DNA of 64,000 bases from the IMG/VR virus record IMGVR_UViG_3300032116_000104, positions 1 through 64,000 of that record. One strand, written 5' to 3'. Source of the DNA: a virus. Made by a program: the position numbers and the translations under genes. Shown here piece after piece: positions 1-5,972 of this stretch (positions within the stretch are counted from its first letter, which is position 1; every line of letters starts with the position of its first letter). Under the pieces are notes generated by a model. That model saw only the letters and a program-made list of their open reading frames with translations. It was not told the origin of the DNA and made no database searches.

Positions 1-1
1 G

Positions 2-178
2 CGTAAAAACGGCGTTCATGCGCTTCTTATCCCATCTATGAATGGTGCTATCTGGACTTCTGAAACTAGAGCCAAGAAAGAAGCCAAAAAGATGGTCAAA
101 TGGGACAAGCGTATGGCTAGGCTAAACAAAATCCCACTCTCCCAGATTCCTAGAACAGAATGGGCTCAGAATCCATGA
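2..178 (+). CDS. C-terminal fragment of unknown phage gene (5' end outside window)
   Basis: Only the last 58 codons are present, read in frame 2 and ending at TGA 176-178. The visible tail is basic and contains a helix-like stretch of alternating Lys/Ala (around AKKEAKKMVK), then RTEWAQNP at the end. I do not recognise the family. Its stop overlaps the ATG of the next gene (ATGA), so the two are probably translationally coupled and belong to one operon. Confidence 0.6.
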   Translation, partial: RKNGVHALLIPSMNGAIWTSETRAKKEAKKMVKWDKRMARLNKIPLSQIPRTEWAQNP

Positions 179-381
179 CCGATGACATTGTGACCCGACT
201 ACGAGATTTACGGGAAGTGTTGATGGGTAACCCGATTATGGCTCGTGAAGTTCAAGAGGCTATGGATGAGATTGAACGCCTACGGGCAGACCTTGAAAAT
301 GTGCGTGACATGAACGAGCAACTGACTGAGGAATTACAGACCTACTACAGCGAGGATGAACTAAATGCCGACTGGGAATGA
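175..381 (+). CDS. Small coiled-coil protein (DDIVTRLR family, copy 1)
   Basis: The protein is 68 aa and begins MTDDIVTRLRDLREV. The ATG at 175 is preferred over the in-frame ATG at 160 because it forms an ATGA overlap with the upstream stop. Heptad-like Leu/Ile spacing and many Glu/Arg residues suggest one long coiled-coil helix. The first ten residues are nearly identical to those of the gene at 594, and both continue with an IExLRA-type helix, so the two look like diverged duplicates. The function is unknown. Small proteins of this kind are common in phage accessory operons. Confidence 0.65.
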   Translation: MTDDIVTRLRDLREVLMGNPIMAREVQEAMDEIERLRADLENVRDMNEQLTEELQTYYSEDELNADWE

Positions 382-604
382 AGCAAAGTGCGATTGCGCC
401 AGTATGAATGGACAAATGTGTTATCCATGTTTAGTAAAAGATTACTACGCCATCTCTGCGGATAACTTTAGACTTATCCATGAGAACCAAAGCCTAAGAG
501 CGGAGCGCGACAAATGGGAAAAACTAGCCAAAGAGCGCAACCCAAATTCGTGGAGAAATCTTGTTCAAAAAAGGTACGGAATAGAGGATATATATGAGCG
601 ATGA
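365..604 (+). CDS. Small Cys-containing hypothetical protein
   Basis: The protein is 79 aa. It starts inside the end of the previous gene with a GAGG Shine-Dalgarno about 8 nt upstream. The N-terminal part carries CDC and CYPC pairs (KCDCAS..MCYPCLVK), which could bind zinc. The rest is a charged helix. The family is not recognised. It sits between two paralogous coiled-coil genes with overlaps at both ends, which indicates a tightly coupled operon. Confidence 0.6.
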   Translation: MPTGNEAKCDCASMNGQMCYPCLVKDYYAISADNFRLIHENQSLRAERDKWEKLAKERNPNSWRNLVQKRYGIEDIYER

Positions 605-803
605 CATTGTGACCCGACTACGGGAGACTGTTGACAGGAGAACATCTCTTGTTTCAAACGGCATTACGCGTGTCCGAGCCGAAACGCAGTTGATGATAGA
701 AGCCGCTGACGATATTGAACTCCTGCGGGCAGAAAACAAAAGGCTGAGTGATTGCCTGAGCGAAATATATTCAGTAGCGAGTTTTGCTGTTCACGGCGAA
801 TAA
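594..803 (+). CDS. Small coiled-coil protein (DDIVTRLR family, copy 2)
   Basis: The protein is 69 aa and begins MSDDIVTRLRETVDRR. It has an AGAGGA ribosome-binding site and overlaps the previous stop. The N terminus matches the protein at 175 almost exactly (M-[TS]-DDIVTRLR), and a later DDIELLRAEN segment corresponds to its MDEIERLRAD segment. It is probably a diverged tandem duplicate. No function can be assigned. Confidence 0.62.
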   Translation: MSDDIVTRLRETVDRRTSLVSNGITRVRAETQLMIEAADDIELLRAENKRLSDCLSEIYSVASFAVHGE

Positions 804-810
804 AATTCAC

Positions 811-885
811 TGGGGAATGGTGTAATTGGCAACACATCAGGTTTTGGTCCTGAGATTGAGGGTTCAAGTCCTTCTTCCCCAACCA
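811..885 (+). tRNA. tRNA-Gln (anticodon TTG)
   Basis: A full cloverleaf is visible. The acceptor stem is TGGGGAA (811-817) with TTCCCCA (875-881). The anticodon stem is TCAGG/CCTGA (837-841, 849-853) around loop TTTTGGT, giving anticodon TTG at 844-846. The T-arm has GGGTTCAAGTCC. The discriminator A882 is followed by an encoded CCA (883-885). It reads CAA codons. Confidence 0.93.
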
Positions 886-894
886 ACACAATCA

Positions 895-971
895 GCCCCT
901 ATGGCGCAGGCTGGTAGCGCATCGGACTTTTAATCCGCTGGTCGTAGGTTCAAATCCTACTGGGGGCACCA
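895..971 (+). tRNA. tRNA-Lys (anticodon TTT)
   Basis: The acceptor stem is GCCCCTA (895-901) with TGGGGGC (961-967, one G-U pair). The anticodon loop is CTTTTAA, giving TTT. The T-arm is AGGTTCAAATCCT. The discriminator A968 is followed by an encoded CCA (969-971). It lies 9 nt after the tRNA-Gln and is probably cotranscribed with it. Confidence 0.93.
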
Positions 972-990
972 GGAACAAGGTGGTCAATCA

Positions 991-1443
991 ATGAAAAATA
1001 AACATGAAATGAAATGGCTTGAGGGTTGCGACCATCTCGCCAGGATTTTCTCCACCTGCTCCAAGCGTCAGTACGCCTCCGTCGTTCTTGCTCCCAACAA
1101 GCGTGTCGTGGGTTTCGGGTATAACGGCTCTCCCCCTGGTATGGCGCATTGCGTAGACGGAGGCTGTCCTAGGGCTCTAGAGACTGATATTCCAGGCTCC
1201 AATTACGACACCTGTATTGCGCAACATGCCGAGGCTGGGGCACTGCTGTGGTCAGACCCAGCGATGCGAAGCGGTGGGACGCTCATCGTGAACGGTCCCC
1301 CCTGTATGGGGTGCGCCAAGTTGGTTGCTTCCTCGGGAATAGCGAGAGTTGTTCATTACAACGACCCTAGATACAGTCAGTGGGGAGATGTGGCGCAATT
1401 TCTGGCAGATGCTGGAATAGTCGTTGTATCTCTAGATAGATGA
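991..1443 (+). CDS. dCMP/deoxycytidylate deaminase
   Basis: The protein is 150 aa, in the usual size range for phage and bacterial dCMP deaminases. The zinc and catalytic motifs are clear: HAEAGAL (about residues 75-81; His ligand and catalytic Glu) and PPCMGCAKL (PCxxC, two Cys ligands). Upstream, GYNGSPPGMAHC is the typical substrate-loop region, with an extra GGCP segment that in this family can hold a structural zinc. The enzyme converts dCMP to dUMP for dTTP synthesis. It fits with the ribonucleotide reductase at 7.0 kb as part of a phage nucleotide-supply set. Confidence 0.92.
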   Translation: MKNKHEMKWLEGCDHLARIFSTCSKRQYASVVLAPNKRVVGFGYNGSPPGMAHCVDGGCPRALETDIPGSNYDTCIAQHAEAGALLWSDPAMRSGGTLIVNGPPCMGCAKLVASSGIARVVHYNDPRYSQWGDVAQFLADAGIVVVSLDR

Positions 1444-1454
1444 AATGAGGAATC

Positions 1455-2327
1455 ATGAAGAAAATAATTACTATAACTGCACTGCTTTTGTCTGCCTGTG
1501 GTGGCTCTGGTGAGCAAAGTACCACCACGACCGAGGCCATAAAGCCAGTCACCATCGCCGCTGTTGGGGACATCTCCTGTAGCCAGTCTCAGCGCAAGAG
1601 CGGTAAGTACCTCTGTGAGGACGACAGGGTGGCCGACATCGTCCGCCAGCAGAATCCAGACCATCTCTTCCTTCTTGGCGATATCCAGTACCACAGCCAT
1701 ACTGTCAAGAACTTCAGGGAGAACTTCGCCCTCATCTGGGCTGACCTTCTTGATATCTCTAAGCCTATTCCTGGGAACCACGAGTATGTAGAGCGTGGAG
1801 CCAAGGGCTACTACGCCATATGGACAAAGTATCCCAATCCTGGGTACTACTCCTTTGAACTGAACGAGGACTGGATGGTTGTCGCCCTCAATACCAACGA
1901 CAACTGTTCCGACCTCCCCTGCAAGAAGGGGTCCGAGCAATACAGATGGCTTGAGGCTCAGTTGACGCAAAATCCAGACAAGTGCGTCATTGCGATGGCA
2001 CACCACCCCCGATTCTCCTCAGGGGCACATGGCTCTTCTGCATCCGTCAAGGACGCATACGACCTGATGACAAAGTACGGAGTTGTCATGCTTCTGAGCG
2101 GTCACGACCATCATTACGAGCGCTTCAATACCAGCCCCAAGCAATTTGTGGTCGGCACTGGCGGTAAGGATGTCCGTCGTGTGGGCAAGATTGAGAATTC
2201 CGTGTTCTCCTACAACAAGGGGAGCGGCGCCCTTTTCCTTGAGATTTATGGAAAAACGGTGTCTACTGAGTTCATTACCGTTGAAGGTAATGTTCTGGAC
2301 ACAGATGTGACTACCTGCTCAAAGTAG
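1455..2327 (+). CDS. Predicted lipoprotein calcineurin-like metallophosphoesterase
   Basis: The protein is 290 aa. The N terminus MKKIITITALLLSACGG is a signal peptide with a lipobox (LSAC), so an exported lipidated protein is predicted. The rest carries the metallophosphoesterase metal-binding series in order: GDIS near residue 38, GDIQ near 76, GNHE near 112, MAHHPR near 182 and GHDHHYE near 214. This layout resembles the purple-acid-phosphatase/alkaline-phosphatase-like branch. It begins 12 nt after the dCMP deaminase. A secreted phosphatase in a phage could help infected cells release phosphate, but the substrate is not known and this role is inference. Confidence 0.85.
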   Translation: MKKIITITALLLSACGGSGEQSTTTTEAIKPVTIAAVGDISCSQSQRKSGKYLCEDDRVADIVRQQNPDHLFLLGDIQYHSHTVKNFRENFALIWADLLDISKPIPGNHEYVERGAKGYYAIWTKYPNPGYYSFELNEDWMVVALNTNDNCSDLPCKKGSEQYRWLEAQLTQNPDKCVIAMAHHPRFSSGAHGSSASVKDAYDLMTKYGVVMLLSGHDHHYERFNTSPKQFVVGTGGKDVRRVGKIENSVFSYNKGSGALFLEIYGKTVSTEFITVEGNVLDTDVTTCSK

Positions 2328-2334
2328 GTGTCTC

Positions 2335-2407
2335 GCCGCTGAAGCATATATGGCTATGCACCCGCCTTGTAAGCGGGAGATAGTGGGTTCAAATCCCACC
2401 AGCGGCT
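2335..2407 (+). tRNA. tRNA-Thr (anticodon TGT)
   Basis: The acceptor stem is GCCGCTG (2335-2341) with CAGCGGC (2400-2406). The D-stem is GCAT/ATGC. The anticodon stem is CCCGC/GCGGG around CTTGTAA, giving TGT. The T-arm GTGGG TTCAAAT CCCAC is perfect. CCA is not encoded. The gene starts 7 nt after the phosphoesterase stop and directly abuts the stop codon of the opposing gene at 2408. Confidence 0.93.
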
Positions 2408-3016
2408 CTAATCCATAGGCGGTAATTTCACCTTGGTTTCTATGAGTCTAATTGAATTTGTCCAACTGGAAGCCAGTTGTGAGCCAAGTTCAGTTACTTG
2501 GTCACCCCCATAGATAAAGCCACCCCAGTTGCCAGCGACATTGACGATGTCGGCAACATTGATGAGTTTCGTGGCCACCCTCTTTCTGCGGTGCTGTTCA
2601 GCGACATAAATCTGCTCAATCTTGGGGTCACCCATTCCCCACCTGATTGCCGCCGCCCTGCTGGATAGTTCTACGCCAGTCTTCAAGAACTCTTGCTGCT
2701 CTATGACGGTTCCGTCTGCATACATATCATTGGCAAAGCCTATGAGTGTCTGTTTCGGCGGGTACTCTCCGTATTCCCTGACCAGGAGATACCACATTGA
2801 CGGAGCATCTGGGAGATGCTCTTTCGGCACATGAACGAGCAGTTTTCCTCTGTCATCAAGAGAGGTGTATGACCATGGTTCGTCATTGGTCGGCTTTACT
2901 GGAGAGCGAGATAGTGATGGTTTTTCTCTCTCGTCGTTTGAGAATGAGTACGCCTCAAACCATTCAGCGTTTAACCGAGAAGCCTGCCAAAACCATAGAG
3001 TGACAAACTTGCCCAT
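2408..3016 (-). CDS. GNAT-family acetyltransferase-like protein
   Basis: The protein is 202 aa. Near residues 140-165 it has IEQIYVAEQHRRKRVATKLI, which fits the GNAT acetyl-CoA motif A (strand, then Q-x-x-R-x-x-x-A-x-x-L helix start). A preceding strand, QTLIGFAND, matches the usual beta-4 region. The C-terminal third (GNWGGFIYGGDQVTELG) is less typical. The substrate is unknown. No clear Shine-Dalgarno is seen at the ATG at 3016. It is the second gene of a two-gene minus-strand unit and converges on tRNA-Thr with no spacer. Confidence 0.6.
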   Translation of the reverse strand: MGKFVTLWFWQASRLNAEWFEAYSFSNDEREKPSLSRSPVKPTNDEPWSYTSLDDRGKLLVHVPKEHLPDAPSMWYLLVREYGEYPPKQTLIGFANDMYADGTVIEQQEFLKTGVELSSRAAAIRWGMGDPKIEQIYVAEQHRRKRVATKLINVADIVNVAGNWGGFIYGGDQVTELGSQLASSWTNSIRLIETKVKLPPMD

Positions 3017-3025
3017 TGGGGCATA

Positions 3026-3559
3026 TTAGGGGATGGCTGGATACCTGGCGATAAGTTCCCAGGCAGTCGGGTCAGTGCTTGGCCTATAAGCGATTGTTAC
3101 TGTTGCCGAAGCAAGAGTGTAGTCAATCTCGTCAAAGTCTCCTGCCGTACCCTCAATCCAAAGGGCAAGGTAGTCGCGTGGACCCATAAGACCCTCTGAA
3201 AGGACTACGTTTTTATGCGTCTGAGTCACATCGCCAGAGGGAACGGTCAACCTTACGGTCTCGCTCACGGTGCTAATAACACCAGACTCAGCAATGGTCA
3301 CGACTGGCTTTTCGCTGTCACCGAACACTCCGAAAAGAGGAAATGCCTGCTCGGACAGGGGGTTCTCCTCGGTTGGTGTTGGATGGGCAACGACAGCGTA
3401 TAGAGACCACACTCTTGCTAGTTCCACGGAGCCAGCCGCCTCTGCGTTCACGGCAAACGAGACCGACTCAATCTGTACTTTTTGCGGGAAAGAGATGAGC
3501 CTATAATTGCTCGGGCTTGTCTCAAGATTGTCAATTTGGATGGTCATTAAATGGCTCAC
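3026..3559 (-). CDS. Beta-rich hypothetical protein, possibly a virion decoration protein
   Basis: I choose the GTG at 3559 because GGAGGT (3565-3570, complement) lies 6 nt upstream. The product is then about 177 aa. It is nearly all alternating hydrophobic/polar beta strands with Ser/Thr/Val and few Lys or Cys, like a jelly-roll or Ig-like domain. The segment PQKVQIESVSFAVNAEAAGS resembles the strand pattern PFAGVITSATVAVTTAPVGS in the small protein at 44623. Both could be capsid or tail surface proteins, but this is inference. No named family is recognised. Confidence 0.55.
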   Translation of the reverse strand: MSHLMTIQIDNLETSPSNYRLISFPQKVQIESVSFAVNAEAAGSVELARVWSLYAVVAHPTPTEENPLSEQAFPLFGVFGDSEKPVVTIAESGVISTVSETVRLTVPSGDVTQTHKNVVLSEGLMGPRDYLALWIEGTAGDFDEIDYTLASATVTIAYRPSTDPTAWELIARYPAIP

Positions 3560-3654
3560 GATTAACCTCCGTGTCTGCCGCCATTGTACATTACGGGCGG
3601 AGGGGGTGCGGAAGGTTGCAAGCCTGGATTTCACGGGCTAGAGTGCTGGGACCA

Positions 3655-3741
3655 GGAAGGGTGGCAGAGTGGCCGAATGCGTCTGTCTTGAAAACAGAAT
3701 CAGGTGTGAGCCTGACGGGGGTTCAAATCCCTCCCCTTCCG
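3655..3741 (+). tRNA. tRNA-Ser (anticodon TGA)
   Basis: The acceptor stem is GGAAGGG (3655-3661) with CCCTTCC (3734-3740), discriminator G3741. The anticodon loop CTTGAAA sits in stem TCTGT/ACAGA and gives TGA. It has the long variable arm of class II tRNAs (ATCAGGTGTGAGCCTGA), as expected for serine. CCA is not encoded. Confidence 0.93.
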
Positions 3742-3743
3742 CT

Positions 3744-3788
3744 GGGTGGTGGCGTTGTGCGTCCGAACAATAAACGGCGTCACCACCC
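3744..3788 (+). repeat. Inverted repeat between tRNA-Ser and tRNA-Leu
   Basis: GGGTGGTG (3744-3751) is exactly complementary to CACCACCC (3781-3788). The 29-nt loop fills the whole spacer between the two tRNA genes, and TTT follows. It could be a processing stem for a tRNA precursor or a weak terminator. Function is inferred only from the pairing and the position. Confidence 0.5.
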
Positions 3789-3791
3789 TTT

Positions 3792-3873
3792 GACCGAGTG
3801 GCGGAACTGGCAGACGCGCAGGATTTAGGTTCCTGTACCGTAAGGTGTGAGGGTTCAAGTCCCTCCTTGGTCA
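3792..3873 (+). tRNA. tRNA-Leu (anticodon TAG)
   Basis: The acceptor stem is GACCGAG (3792-3798) with CTTGGTC (3866-3872), discriminator A3873. The anticodon stem is CAGGA/TCCTG around TTTAGGT, giving TAG. A class II variable arm (TACCGTAAGGTG) is present. The T-arm is AGGGTTCAAGTCCCT. CCA is not encoded. Confidence 0.93.
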
Positions 3874-3887
3874 CAAAGCGAGGATAC

Positions 3888-4418
3888 ATGTCGTACAACT
3901 ATGTACAGGCCTTCAAGGAGGGCCATTATTACAACGAGATTGTTGCTGGCTACCTGCGTTCGCATGGAATCAATTGTGTTGCCCCAGAACTAAAGATAGC
4001 CCAAAACTCTCAAGAAGTAAAAGAAATGACTCTTTCCGAGAAGGACGTTGTTATAAGCGCTTCTGGAAGCGTCATTGAAGTCAAGTCCAATAGGAGGGAG
4101 TTCTTCTGGGAGCCATCAGCATTCCCCTACAAGAGCATCATTGTTGACACTGTGAGTAGTTACGAGAGCAAAGAGGTCAAGCCCATTGCGTATGTCTTTG
4201 TCAGCCGCACAAATGGCGCGATGGTAACTATTGGTTCTTCTACATTCAAGAAATGGAAAAAAGTCAGTCTTTATGACAAGTATCAAAAAATTACTGACGA
4301 CTTCTATCTGGCTAATAAATCTGAAATCAGACCGATATCCGACCTTGTCCGACACATTCTTGATGGTCAAAACACAACCAACAACCGTGGACGCAATAGC
4401 GGTAGGTTGATAAAGTAA
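3888..4418 (+). CDS. PD-(D/E)XK nuclease-like hypothetical protein
   Basis: The protein is 176 aa. It starts at ATG 3888 after GCGAGG, 14 nt behind tRNA-Leu. An earlier in-frame ATG would place the start inside the tRNA and is rejected. The region KDVVISASGSVIEVKS (about residues 60-75) has the spacing of a PD-(D/E)XK core: an Asp, then hydrophobic strand E-V-K. An N-terminal helix (GHYYNEIVAGYLRSHG) matches the usual helix before the core. It could be a small endonuclease or a resolvase-like enzyme; the substrate is unknown. It sits alone between tRNA genes. Confidence 0.5.
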   Translation: MSYNYVQAFKEGHYYNEIVAGYLRSHGINCVAPELKIAQNSQEVKEMTLSEKDVVISASGSVIEVKSNRREFFWEPSAFPYKSIIVDTVSSYESKEVKPIAYVFVSRTNGAMVTIGSSTFKKWKKVSLYDKYQKITDDFYLANKSEIRPISDLVRHILDGQNTTNNRGRNSGRLIK

Positions 4419-4425
4419 AAATCTC

Positions 4426-4498
4426 GCCCTCGTGGCGCAGTGGATAGCGCAACGGACTTCTAATCCGCAGGTCGCAGGTTCAAATCCTGCCGAGGGCA
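4426..4498 (+). tRNA. tRNA-Arg (anticodon TCT)
   Basis: The acceptor stem is GCCCTCG (4426-4432) with CGAGGGC (4491-4497), discriminator A4498. The anticodon loop CTTCTAA lies between CGGA and TCCG, giving TCT. The T-arm is GCAGGTTCAAATCCTGC. It reads AGA/AGG. The opposing gene's stop codon begins at the next base. Confidence 0.93.
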
Positions 4499-4729
4499 CT
4501 ACTTGGCGAGTTTCTTGCCTTCAGGGGAAACCCTGATTGACCGCGCAATGCGTGGATTCATCTCAATGTATCCTTGACGAAGACATTGCTTGACAACCTT
4601 GTGGATTGTGGCAGAGGACGACAATCCAATCTCAGGACCAATTTCACGCATGTTGGGCGGATAGCCGTTCTGCTTGGTGTATTCCATTACAAAGCGGACA
4701 ATCTTCTTGAACTTCTCTTCTTGGGTCAT
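4499..4729 (-). CDS. LexA-type winged-helix DNA-binding protein without peptidase
   Basis: The protein is 76 aa and corresponds to the N-terminal DNA-binding domain of LexA: an N-terminal helix (IVRFVMEYTKQNGYPPNMREIG), a recognition region (GLSSSATIHKVVKQCLRQGYI) and a wing (ARSIRVSPEGK). There is no S24 peptidase domain, so it cannot self-cleave like LexA. It could be a phage regulator that binds SOS-box-like sites or modulates the host SOS response; this is inferred. Its ATG overlaps the stop of the upstream HTH gene (ATGA). Confidence 0.8.
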   Translation of the reverse strand: MTQEEKFKKIVRFVMEYTKQNGYPPNMREIGPEIGLSSSATIHKVVKQCLRQGYIEMNPRIARSIRVSPEGKKLAK

Positions 4730-5037
4730 TTTGCCAATCCCTGATTTCTCTTGTTCCTCTTGGAAGCGGCGTCCATGGCTCGCTTTCTGATGTCTTGTGC
4801 AGCGACAGCAAAATTGTATTCCGCACCCCAGATTGCGGTGGGGTGAAGCCCCAGATGCTCGGCAATCTGCTCAGCACGGAGAAGGGTGACTCCAACCTTT
4901 TCCCATCTGAGAAAGGCACCCCTGCCAAAACCACACGCCTCAGCAATTTCGTAAACGCCTATCTCATCCCCATCAAAGAGGTCATAGACGGGCTGGAGTG
5001 AGAGGACTGGCTCTGGGTATTCGTTGTTCCTACCCAC
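4726..5037 (-). CDS. HTH transcriptional regulator
   Basis: GTG at 5037 is the best start: GGAGG lies just upstream, and the codon overlaps the stop of the small membrane-protein gene. The product is about 103 aa. The middle segment VYEIAEACGFGRGAFLRWEKVG followed by AEQIAEHLGLHPTAIWG has the shape of a helix-turn-helix DNA-binding domain of phage repressor/excisionase-like proteins. The C-terminal tail is basic (KRAMDAASKRNKRNQ). It is translationally coupled to the LexA-like regulator that follows, so the two may act together. Confidence 0.65.
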   Translation of the reverse strand: MGRNNEYPEPVLSLQPVYDLFDGDEIGVYEIAEACGFGRGAFLRWEKVGVTLLRAEQIAEHLGLHPTAIWGAEYNFAVAAQDIRKRAMDAASKRNKRNQGLAK

Positions 5038-5125
5038 GCTTCCTCCCAAAAAATGCTCCGACCAGCAGACCCATTACTGAGCCGATGATGATGCCGACGG
5101 TATAGAAGTACCAGTCATTCTTCAT
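5030..5125 (-). CDS. 31-aa single-pass membrane peptide
   Basis: A short gene starts at ATG 5125, 6 nt after a perfect AAGGAGG. It encodes MKNDWYFYTVGIIIGSVMGL and ends LVGAFFGRKRG: one hydrophobic helix rich in Gly/Ile/Val followed by a basic anchor (RKRG). It overlaps the upstream gene's end at 5115 and the next gene's GTG start. The strong ribosome-binding site and overlaps on both sides support a real gene. Function is unknown. Confidence 0.6.
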   Translation of the reverse strand: MKNDWYFYTVGIIIGSVMGLLVGAFFGRKRG

Positions 5126-5309
5126 TTTTTGCCTCCTTAACAGCCTTGGTGAAAGCGTCACCATCTAGAACAAATTCTGGGATGTGGATGTTATTGCGTA
5201 TCTCAAGTAGCGCATTAATAACATCCCACACCTCCAGCAATGTCAGTCCACTGGTAGACCTATCATGGAGTTCCTTGATGTAGTCGTCCAGAGGGCTGAG
5301 GATTTCCAT
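5115..5309 (-). CDS. Small acidic hypothetical protein
   Basis: The start at 5309 is chosen because its ATG overlaps the upstream stop (TAATG). The protein is 64 aa, begins MEILSPLDDYIKELHDR, is helix-rich and mildly acidic, and has no recognised domain. It is encoded directly after the HicA-like protein. A small acidic partner after a HicA-like toxin fold would fit an antitoxin, but there is no recognisable HicB domain and this is speculation. Confidence 0.5.
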   Translation of the reverse strand: MEILSPLDDYIKELHDRSTSGLTLLEVWDVINALLEIRNNIHIPEFVLDGDAFTKAVKEAKNEE

Positions 5310-5536
5310 TACTTGGAATCTTTCCACAGCGGGTCAAGTTCAATGCCGTACAACTTGCGGAAATCCGAATAGATGGCCTTGATTGCCTTCGGTGTTCCGT
5401 GCGTCGTGTAAATGCGCTGTTCCTTGTTGGGTGGGTAAATCTTGAAGCAGTTCTTCAGGTGGACAACTCTGAATCCGAGTTTCTCAATCTCCCTGAAGAG
5501 AGCCTGCACTTCTTTGCTTCCGTGGTTCCTTGCCAT
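5309..5536 (-). CDS. HicA-like small RNA-binding fold protein
   Basis: I choose ATG 5536 (MARNHGSKEVQALFREIEKLGF), giving 75 aa. The order helix, KLGFRVVHLKN, strand CFKIYPPN, then a THGTP turn and a second helix, resembles the HicA/YcfA dsRNA-binding-like fold (alpha-beta-beta-beta-alpha). The typical catalytic His of HicA toxins (G-S-H) is not obvious; the THGTP His is the nearest candidate. Similar proteins are common as single genes in actinophages. Toxin activity cannot be claimed from this. Confidence 0.5.
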   Translation of the reverse strand: MARNHGSKEVQALFREIEKLGFRVVHLKNCFKIYPPNKEQRIYTTHGTPKAIKAIYSDFRKLYGIELDPLWKDSK

Positions 5537-5574
5537 AGTGACTGGCATGGTAACTGGTTGTGGGAAAAAGACAA

Positions 5575-5606
5575 CCCCCTGGCGAACAAATTTTCTCGCC
5601 AGGGGG
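5575..5606 (-). terminator. Intrinsic terminator of the H1-like gene
   Basis: A perfect 11-bp stem, CCCCCTGGCGA (5575-5585) with TCGCCAGGGGG (5596-5606), has a 10-nt loop. Read on the minus strand it is followed by TTGTCTTTTTC. It lies 16 nt after the stop of the lysine-rich gene at 5622. Confidence 0.85.
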
Positions 5607-5621
5607 TCGTCTCCGACAGTC

Positions 5622-5909
5622 TTACTTTTTCAGCCAGACAAAAAAGCGAGTGAAGATTCCAGCCTGATTCTTGCGGAGTTTGTCGGCATTGAAGGACAGC
5701 GTCTCAACGATGTCATCCTCAATCTCGGCAACCTTCCGTGCAGGAGCCTTCTTGGTAGGCGCCTTCTTGGCGGGAGCCTTCTTCTTTGCTGGAGAGGTCT
5801 TGCTCGCAGCCTTCTTCGCTGGCGCCGCCTTTTTGGTGGTCGCCTTCTTGGAAGAAGCCTTCTTCGCAGGAGCCTTCTTTGCTGTCTTCTTAACTGGTTT
5901 ATTTGCCAT
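5622..5909 (-). CDS. Histone H1-like lysine-rich DNA-binding protein
   Basis: The protein is 95 aa. Residues about 5-60 are repeats built from KKA, PAKKA and TKKAP, like the C-terminal tails of histone H1 and actinobacterial HupB. The C-terminal third (EDDIVETLSFNADKLRKNQ..FFVWLKK) is a different, amphipathic segment. It probably binds DNA non-specifically through the basic repeats, either as a nucleoid/DNA-condensing protein in the infected cell or packaged with DNA. It has its own promoter (5916-5944) and terminator, a monocistronic unit. Confidence 0.8.
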   Translation of the reverse strand: MANKPVKKTAKKAPAKKASSKKATTKKAAPAKKAASKTSPAKKKAPAKKAPTKKAPARKVAEIEDDIVETLSFNADKLRKNQAGIFTRFFVWLKK

Positions 5910-5915
5910 ACGGTC

Positions 5916-5944
5916 ATCCTAGCGGCTACTTGGTCGTTTCGCAA
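5916..5944 (-). promoter_or_regulatory. Promoter for the H1-like gene, predicted leaderless
   Basis: On the minus strand TTGCGA (5939-5944), a 17-nt spacer and TAGGAT (5916-5921) form a sigma-70-like promoter. Only 6 nt separate the -10 box from the ATG at 5909, so transcription should start at or next to the start codon. Leaderless mRNAs with this spacing are common in actinobacteria. Confidence 0.6.
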
Positions 5945-5966
5945 GAACCGCCAGCAGGGATATGTA
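5938..5966 (+). promoter_or_regulatory. Divergent promoter for the gene at 5973, predicted leaderless
   Basis: TTCGCA (5938-5943), a 17-nt spacer and TATGTA (5961-5966) are followed after 6 nt by the ATG at 5973. The -35 box overlaps the -35 box of the opposite promoter because TTCGCAA is nearly self-complementary. The geometry mirrors that of the other promoter exactly. Confidence 0.45.
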
Positions 5967-5972
5967 TGAAGT

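Noticed and set aside
1377-2006. Long antisense open frame opposite the phosphoesterase
   Set aside because: It mirrors the codon structure of the clear metallophosphoesterase gene, has no ribosome-binding site and no recognisable domain.
3798-3887. Longer start for the PD-(D/E)XK-like gene beginning at ATG 3798
   Set aside because: It would read through tRNA-Leu (3792-3873). ATG 3888 has a good ribosome-binding site and follows the tRNA.
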